Shown piece after piece: positions 6,062-9,015 of a stretch of DNA of 9,015 nucleotides. The position numbers and the translations under genes are program-made. The stretch's first letter is position 1, and every line of letters begins with the position of its first letter. The stretch lies in assembly GCA_019419585.1 (NCBI GenBank), contig DXZQ01000040.1:1-9015 (forward strand). Reading direction: 5' to 3'. The notes beneath the pieces were generated by a model that searched no databases, was not told the DNA's origin, and was given only the letters and a program-made list of their open reading frames with translations. The DNA comes from Collinsella sp. Its GTDB lineage: Bacteria > Actinomycetota > Coriobacteriia > Coriobacteriales > Coriobacteriaceae.

Positions 6062-6922
6062 ATGAATCCCATTACCATGAAGCTCGTCGTCGATGATCTG
6101 ATTATGCAGGCCCTGCGCGAGGACATCACGTTTGAGGACGTGAGCACGGCGAGCGTGTGTCCCACGGCGCGCCCCGCTACGGTGGAGCTCATCGCCAAGG
6201 CCGATGGCATCATCGCCGGTCTGGATGTGTTTGCCCGCACCTTTGAGCTGCTGGATTCGCAGAGCTCGGTGCTGTTTGATGTTGCCGACGGTGACGAGGT
6301 GCACGCCGGCGACCATGTGGGTCAGGTGCGCGGCGACGCGCGCGTGCTGCTTTCGGGCGAGCGCGTGGCACTCAACTACCTGCAGCGCATGAGCGGTATC
6401 GCTACCTACACGCACCAGATGGCCGCGGCGCTCGAGGGAACCAAGACCGTGCTCGTCGACACACGCAAGACCACGCCGGGCATGCGCGTGTTCGAGAAGG
6501 CCGCGGTCGAGATCGGCGGCGGCAGCAACCACCGTTACAACCTGTCGACGGCCGTCATGCTCAAGGACAACCATATCGACGCCGCCGGTGGCGTGGCACG
6601 CGCGATCGAGATGGCTCGCGCCCACGCGTCGTTTACCACGACGGTCGAGATTGAGTGCGAGAACCTGGACATGGTGCGCGAGGCCGTGGAGGCCGGTGCC
6701 GATATCATTATGCTCGACAACATGACCCACGGCGACATGGCTGCCGCGATCGAGCTTATCGCCGGCCGCGCCAAGACCGAGTGCTCGGGCAACGTGGACG
6801 CGAGCAATATTCGCGCGCTTGCCGACCTGGGCGTCGACTTTATTAGCTCGGGAGCGCTGACGCACTCTGCGCCGATCCTCGACCTCTCGCTTAAGCACCT
6901 GCGTCTGTTGGACGGTAAATAA
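6062..6922 (+). CDS. nadC: Nicotinate-nucleotide pyrophosphorylase (carboxylating) NadC
   Basis: NadC is the quinolinate phosphoribosyltransferase: it joins quinolinate and PRPP, releasing CO2 and pyrophosphate, to give nicotinate mononucleotide. The 286-residue length is normal. The N-terminal domain leads to ERVALNYLQRMSGIAT (100-115), and the alpha/beta barrel carries DTRKTTPGMR (133-142), GGGSNHRYNLS (152-162), KDNH (168-171), VEIECEN (195-201), MLDN (217-220), ECSGNV (240-245) and GVDFISSGALTHSAP (257-271). These supply the basic and acidic residues that bind quinolinate and PRPP. The ATG at 6062 has GGAGG/AGGAG 6-8 nt upstream, lying inside the end of nadB, and the intergenic gap is only 3 nt, which implies translational coupling. 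The stop overlaps the niaR start by one base. Confidence 0.97.
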   Translation: MNPITMKLVVDDLIMQALREDITFEDVSTASVCPTARPATVELIAKADGIIAGLDVFARTFELLDSQSSVLFDVADGDEVHAGDHVGQVRGDARVLLSGERVALNYLQRMSGIATYTHQMAAALEGTKTVLVDTRKTTPGMRVFEKAAVEIGGGSNHRYNLSTAVMLKDNHIDAAGGVARAIEMARAHASFTTTVEIECENLDMVREAVEAGADIIMLDNMTHGDMAAAIELIAGRAKTECSGNVDASNIRALADLGVDFISSGALTHSAPILDLSLKHLRLLDGK

Positions 6923-7467
6923 TGGACGCCCGCGAGCGTCGCCGTTCCATCATGGGCGTGCTCGAGGAAGCCACGGGGCCCGTTTCGGGCAGCGCGCTTG
7001 CCCGCGAGGTTGGCGTGAGCCGTCAGGTCGTGGTTCAGGACATTGCCCTGCTGCGCGCCGATGGGCACGATATCGTGGCGACCAATCGCGGCTACGTGCT
7101 GCAGGAGGCCCCCAGCAGCCCCGCCGTGCCCACGCGCTTGGTCAAGGTTCGCCACAGCGTGGAGCAGGCAGGCGATGAGCTCACGAGTATCGTCGACGCC
7201 GGAGGCGCCGTGCTCAACGTGATCGTCAATCACCGCGTGTACGGTAAGATCACGGCCGACCTGGACATTCGCAATCGTCGCGATGTTGAGCGCTACCTGC
7301 ACGATATCGAGAGCGGCAAGAGCTTTCCGCTACTAACGGTGACGAGTGGTTACCACTTCCATCGCATCGCGGCGGAGGACGAGCAGACCCTCGACGAGAT
7401 CGAGGCCATGCTCAAAGAGAAAGGCTACCTTGCCGATTTAATGCCCTACGAGGATGATTTGTCCTAG
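6922..7467 (+). CDS. niaR: Niacin-responsive transcriptional repressor NiaR (HTH + 3H domain)
   Basis: The 181-residue protein has an N-terminal winged helix (about 5-60; SGSALAREVGVSRQVVVQDIALLR is the helix-turn-helix and GYVL the wing) and a C-terminal 3H domain. The 3H ligands stand out: His78 (VRHS), Glu86 (GDELTSIVD), His145 and His147 (GYHFH), at almost the same positions as the metal-binding His, Glu, His, His of the Thermotoga protein TM1602; His104 lies in the conserved NHRVYG. NiaR (YrxA in Bacillus) represses NAD biosynthesis and niacin uptake genes with nicotinic acid as co-repressor. The start forms TAATG with the nadC stop, so translation is coupled. As last gene of the operon it is probably under its own control through the operator at 3516-3559; a bidirectional terminator follows. 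A BirA-type HTH regulator is excluded by the 3H motifs. Confidence 0.95.
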   Translation: MDARERRRSIMGVLEEATGPVSGSALAREVGVSRQVVVQDIALLRADGHDIVATNRGYVLQEAPSSPAVPTRLVKVRHSVEQAGDELTSIVDAGGAVLNVIVNHRVYGKITADLDIRNRRDVERYLHDIESGKSFPLLTVTSGYHFHRIAAEDEQTLDEIEAMLKEKGYLADLMPYEDDLS

Positions 7468-7503
7468 CCCGACACCGTCCCAAATTAGCTGCCCACGAAT
7501 GAA

Positions 7504-7543
7504 AAAAAGGAGGCCTCCGCGGCGATGCGGAGGCCTCCTTTTT
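7504..7543. terminator. Bidirectional rho-independent terminator between niaR and the ferredoxin gene
   Basis: A perfect 17-bp inverted repeat (7504-7520 with 7527-7543) surrounds a 6-nt loop. The arms start with A5 and end with T5, so each strand has a U-tract after a GC-rich stem. It lies 36 nt after the niaR stop and 39 nt after the ferredoxin stop, serving both convergent transcripts. Confidence 0.95.
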
Positions 7544-7582
7544 GTGCACGGTGTACTTGTGAGTGTGCAAGTGGGGGAGTTG

Positions 7583-7768
7583 TTACTCCTCGACGATCTC
7601 GGTGATCGCGCCAGCGGGGCAAGCGTCCTGGCAAGCGCCACAGGCGACGCAGGAGTCCTCGTCAGCGACGGTGGCGACGTCCTGGAGCTCCAGAACGCCA
7701 GCGGGGCAGGAGTCGACGCAAACGCCACAAGCGATGCACTCGTCGGCATCAATTACGGGATGAGCCAT
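7583..7768 (-). CDS. Small 2x[4Fe-4S] ferredoxin
   Basis: This 61-residue protein is a clostridial-type bacterial ferredoxin, a low-potential electron carrier for enzymes such as pyruvate:ferredoxin oxidoreductase and hydrogenases in anaerobes. Two cluster motifs are complete: Cys11, 14, 17, 21 (CIACGVCVDSCP) and Cys40, 43, 46, 50 (CVACGACQDACP), each with the CxxCxxCxxxCP pattern. It is highly acidic, with internal pseudo-twofold symmetry from an ancient duplication. The MAHPVID start at 7768 is preceded by AGAGGAA at about 7 nt; a longer in-frame start at 7834 lacks family similarity. The gene is monocistronic, convergent with the NAD operon and divergent from dnaK. Its electron partners cannot be inferred from the neighbours, although NadA also contains a cluster. 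Confidence 0.96.
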   Translation of the reverse strand: MAHPVIDADECIACGVCVDSCPAGVLELQDVATVADEDSCVACGACQDACPAGAITEIVEE

Positions 7769-7787
7769 GGTAGTTTCCTCTCTGTTG

Positions 7788-7815
7788 ACCGACGCTACAG
7801 GCGATGTGCGTCGGT
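7788..7815. repeat. Inverted repeat in the ferredoxin leader
   Basis: ACCGACGC (7788-7795) and GCGTCGGT (7808-7815) form a perfect 8-bp stem with a 12-nt loop. It lies between the candidate ferredoxin promoter and its ribosome site, so it could be a 5' stabilising hairpin or an operator next to the start site. Confidence 0.5.
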
Positions 7816-7829
7816 GTGATTCGGGCAAA

Positions 7830-7857
7830 AACATACCACGGGAGCGACCGTTTGCAA
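7830..7857 (-). promoter_or_regulatory. Candidate promoter of the ferredoxin gene
   Basis: On the minus strand TTGCAA (7852-7857) and TATGTT (7830-7835) are 16 nt apart, each matching four of six consensus bases. Transcription would start near 7823 and give a leader of about 55 nt. The match is modest. Confidence 0.35.
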
Positions 7858-7987
7858 TACCCTCTGACCGGCATCTTCATACCGTTCGCCGAGTATGCCA
7901 CGGCTTACTAAAAAACATGCAGGTGAGGCCGCTGAGCTGCGCAAATGTTAGCTTTAGGTGACTTAAAATATAGGGCGATTGAGCGTG

Positions 7988-8043
7988 CTTGCGGAAAGCA
8001 CATCCCGTTATTTGGCCGAAAACCGGGACGAGCTTTCCGCAAG
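7988..8043. repeat. 56-nt hairpin, 12-bp perfect outer stem
   Basis: CTTGCGGAAAGC (7988-7999) is perfectly inverted at 8032-8043. Inside, TCCCG (8003-8007) pairs with CGGGA (8024-8028), and the tip TTT/AAA closes around GGCCG. No U-tract follows on either strand, so it is not a standard terminator. It may be a dispersed palindromic repeat, a structured RNA or a protein-binding site. It is over 250 bp from dnaK and over 200 bp from the ferredoxin start. Confidence 0.7.
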
Positions 8044-8086
8044 GCAGCCCTAGGCGCCCCCGGACGCAAACCTCAGTCAACTCTAC

Positions 8087-8104
8087 ATAGATCTCAATAG
8101 ATCT
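8087..8104. repeat. ATAGATCT direct repeat, 10-bp period
   Basis: ATAGATCT occurs at 8087-8094 and again at 8097-8104. Each copy contains the palindrome AGATCT, so the block is both a direct and an inverted repeat with one helical turn between copies, as in some regulator sites. Its role is unknown. Confidence 0.45.
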
Positions 8105-8107
8105 GCC

Positions 8108-8152
8108 GAGAACTCAAACAGTGCATTTACCTGCGCATTTGAGAACCTAAAC
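8108..8152. repeat. GAGAAC-type repeat pair upstream of dnaK
   Basis: GAGAACTCAAAC (8108-8119) and GAGAACCTAAAC (8141-8152) agree at ten of twelve bases and lie 33 bp apart, about three helical turns. CTCAAA (8113-8118) and TTTGAG (8138-8143) also form a spaced inverted repeat. The position just upstream of the AT-rich promoter zone suggests a regulator site, but no known heat-shock operator matches. Confidence 0.4.
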
Positions 8153-8160
8153 TCTCAGAG

Positions 8161-8212
8161 ATAAGAAATCTTATATGAATTGACTTAGATTTTGTATATT
8201 CCAGCTCATAAG
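8161..8212 (+). promoter_or_regulatory. Probable dnaK promoter zone
   Basis: This is the most AT-rich stretch upstream of dnaK. It contains TTGACT (8180-8185, five of six -35 bases) and TATATT (8195-8200, five of six -10 bases), but these are only 9 nt apart and so cannot work as a pair. Either overlapping promoters use other partners or the spacing reflects a different sigma factor. A small hairpin ATAAG/CTTAT (8161-8174) lies at its left end. The exact start site cannot be assigned. Confidence 0.35.
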
Positions 8213-8301
8213 GGGATACACTACATCCTGAAAGACAAGCCGAAGCGCCGCGCGATAGACCGTCGAGGCGACGCGAACGCAAAAGAGAGAGGGAATTTCT
8301 A

Positions 8302-9015
8302 ATGGGCAAGATTCTTGGTATCGACCTTGGTACTACTAACTCCGCAATGGCCGTTCTCGAGGGCGGTTCTCCGACCATCATCGTGAACGCCGAGGGCGAC
8401 CGCACCACCCCGTCCGTTGTTGGCTTCCGTGCTGACGGCGACCGCGTCGTGGGTAAGGCCGCTAAGAACCAGGCTGTCACCAACCCCAAGAACACCGTGT
8501 TCTCCATCAAGCGCTTCATGGGCCGCAAGTACTCCGAGTGCACCTCCGAGCTCAAGACCGTGCCGTATGAGGTCAAGGAGGGTCAGGGCGGCCGTGCCGT
8601 CGTCGACATCGAGGGCAAGGATTACACCGCCGAGCAGGTGAGCGCCATGGTGCTCGCAAAGATGAAGGCCGACGCCGAGAAGTACCTGGGCGAGACCGTC
8701 ACCGACGCCGTCATCACCGTCCCGGCATACTTCAACGACGCCCAGCGTCAGGCCACCAAGGACGCCGGTAAGATCGCCGGCCTCAACGTCAAGCGTATCG
8801 TCAACGAGCCGACCGCTGCTGCTCTGGCCTATGGCCTGGACAAGCAGGGCTCCGACCAGCGCATCCTGGTCTTCGACTTGGGCGGCGGCACCTTCGACGT
8901 CTCCATCCTCGACCTCGCCGACGGCGTGTTTGAGGTTCTGTCCACCTCGGGCGACAACCACCTGGGCGGCGACGACTGGGATCAGCGCGTCATCGACTGG
9001 ATGGCCGACAAGTTC
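8302..9015 (+). CDS. dnaK: Chaperone DnaK (Hsp70), N-terminal part, cut by the window end
   Basis: The 238 codons present cover most of the ATPase domain of Hsp70, the ATP-driven chaperone that binds exposed hydrophobic segments with DnaJ and GrpE. Signatures are phosphate-1 GIDLGTTNS (6-14), the TPSVVGF strand (36-42), AVITVPAYFNDAQRQATKDAG (136-156), the NEPTAAALAYG connect motif (168-178), phosphate-2 VFDLGGGTFDVSI (190-202) and HLGGDDWDQRV (220-230). The short spacing after residue 40 shows it lacks the roughly 24-residue insertion found in proteobacterial DnaK, as in Gram-positive proteins. The ATG at 8302 has AGAGGGA at about 7 nt. The reading frame is open to the last base, so about 60% of the gene lies outside. 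Codon use is strongly biased to C-ending codons and AAG, as in highly expressed genes. It probably heads a dnaK-grpE-dnaJ operon, which is not visible here. Confidence 0.98.
   Translation, partial: MGKILGIDLGTTNSAMAVLEGGSPTIIVNAEGDRTTPSVVGFRADGDRVVGKAAKNQAVTNPKNTVFSIKRFMGRKYSECTSELKTVPYEVKEGQGGRAVVDIEGKDYTAEQVSAMVLAKMKADAEKYLGETVTDAVITVPAYFNDAQRQATKDAGKIAGLNVKRIVNEPTAAALAYGLDKQGSDQRILVFDLGGGTFDVSILDLADGVFEVLSTSGDNHLGGDDWDQRVIDWMADKF

Larger units (their letters stand above)
7769..8301. other. 533-bp noncoding region between the ferredoxin gene and dnaK
   Basis: No convincing protein gene lies here. From left to right it holds the ferredoxin leader repeat and candidate promoter, an unassigned stretch to about 7985 with an AT-rich patch at 7961-7972 (a possible -10 without a -35), the 56-nt hairpin at 7988-8043, a doubled AGATCT (8089-8104), a pair of GAGAAC-type repeats (8108-8119 and 8141-8152), an AT-rich promoter zone (8161-8212) and the dnaK leader. 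Neither a CIRCE (GCACTC-N9-GAGTGC) nor a HAIR (CTTGAGT-N7-ACTCAAG) element is recognisable. Confidence 0.7.

Noticed and set aside
5528..6898. 456-codon minus-strand open frame opposite nadB and nadC
   Set aside because: Antisense shadow; its translation is rich in His, Arg and Gly without domain pattern, and it spans two real genes.
8138..8158. HAIR-like element (HspR site) before dnaK
   Set aside because: TTTGAGA followed by ACTCTCA matches the consensus CTTGAGT-N7-ACTCAAG only in part and with wrong spacing; too degenerate to annotate.

Overview
The window looks like chromosomal DNA from a high-GC Gram-positive bacterium, most likely a gut actinobacterium of the class Coriobacteriia (Collinsella-like). 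This is an inference from GC-rich third codon positions, strong purine-rich ribosome binding sites, a nadA-nadB-nadC operon ending in a NiaR-type repressor, an AgrC/LytTR-style two-component pair and a dnaK of Gram-positive type. No database search was possible.

Layout. Positions 1-44 may hold the last codons of a rightward gene. A thioredoxin gene (202-522, minus) runs toward a hairpin terminator at 58-90. Divergent from it, 659-1234 (plus) encodes a 191-residue protein that looks like a degenerate uracil-DNA-glycosylase-fold protein lacking catalytic motifs. Convergent with that gene lies a minus-strand two-component system: a LytTR response regulator (2586-3308) followed by a membrane sensor kinase with a GHKL ATPase domain (1309-2586), their stop and start codons overlapping by one base.

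The centre is the de novo NAD operon on the plus strand: nadA (3601-4626), nadB (4682-6058), nadC (6062-6922) and niaR (6922-7467). Together they make quinolinate from aspartate and dihydroxyacetone phosphate (NadB, NadA), convert it to nicotinate mononucleotide (NadC), and encode the niacin-responsive repressor. In front of nadA a promoter has its -35 box in the middle of a perfect 19-bp-arm inverted repeat, the expected place for the NiaR operator, so the operon is probably self-regulated. A 16-bp hairpin separates nadA from nadB. A perfect 17-bp bidirectional terminator closes the operon against a convergent 2x[4Fe-4S] ferredoxin gene (7583-7768, minus).

A 533-bp noncoding stretch (7769-8301) separates the ferredoxin from dnaK (8302 to the window end, truncated). 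It holds a 56-nt hairpin, several short repeats and an AT-rich probable promoter zone, but no recognisable CIRCE or HAIR heat-shock operator.

I see no CRISPR array, tRNA, rRNA, insertion sequence or phage gene, and no clear novel multi-gene system. The points most worth a second look are the nested nadA operator, the degenerate glycosylase-like protein, the nadA-nadB hairpin and the structured dnaK upstream region.
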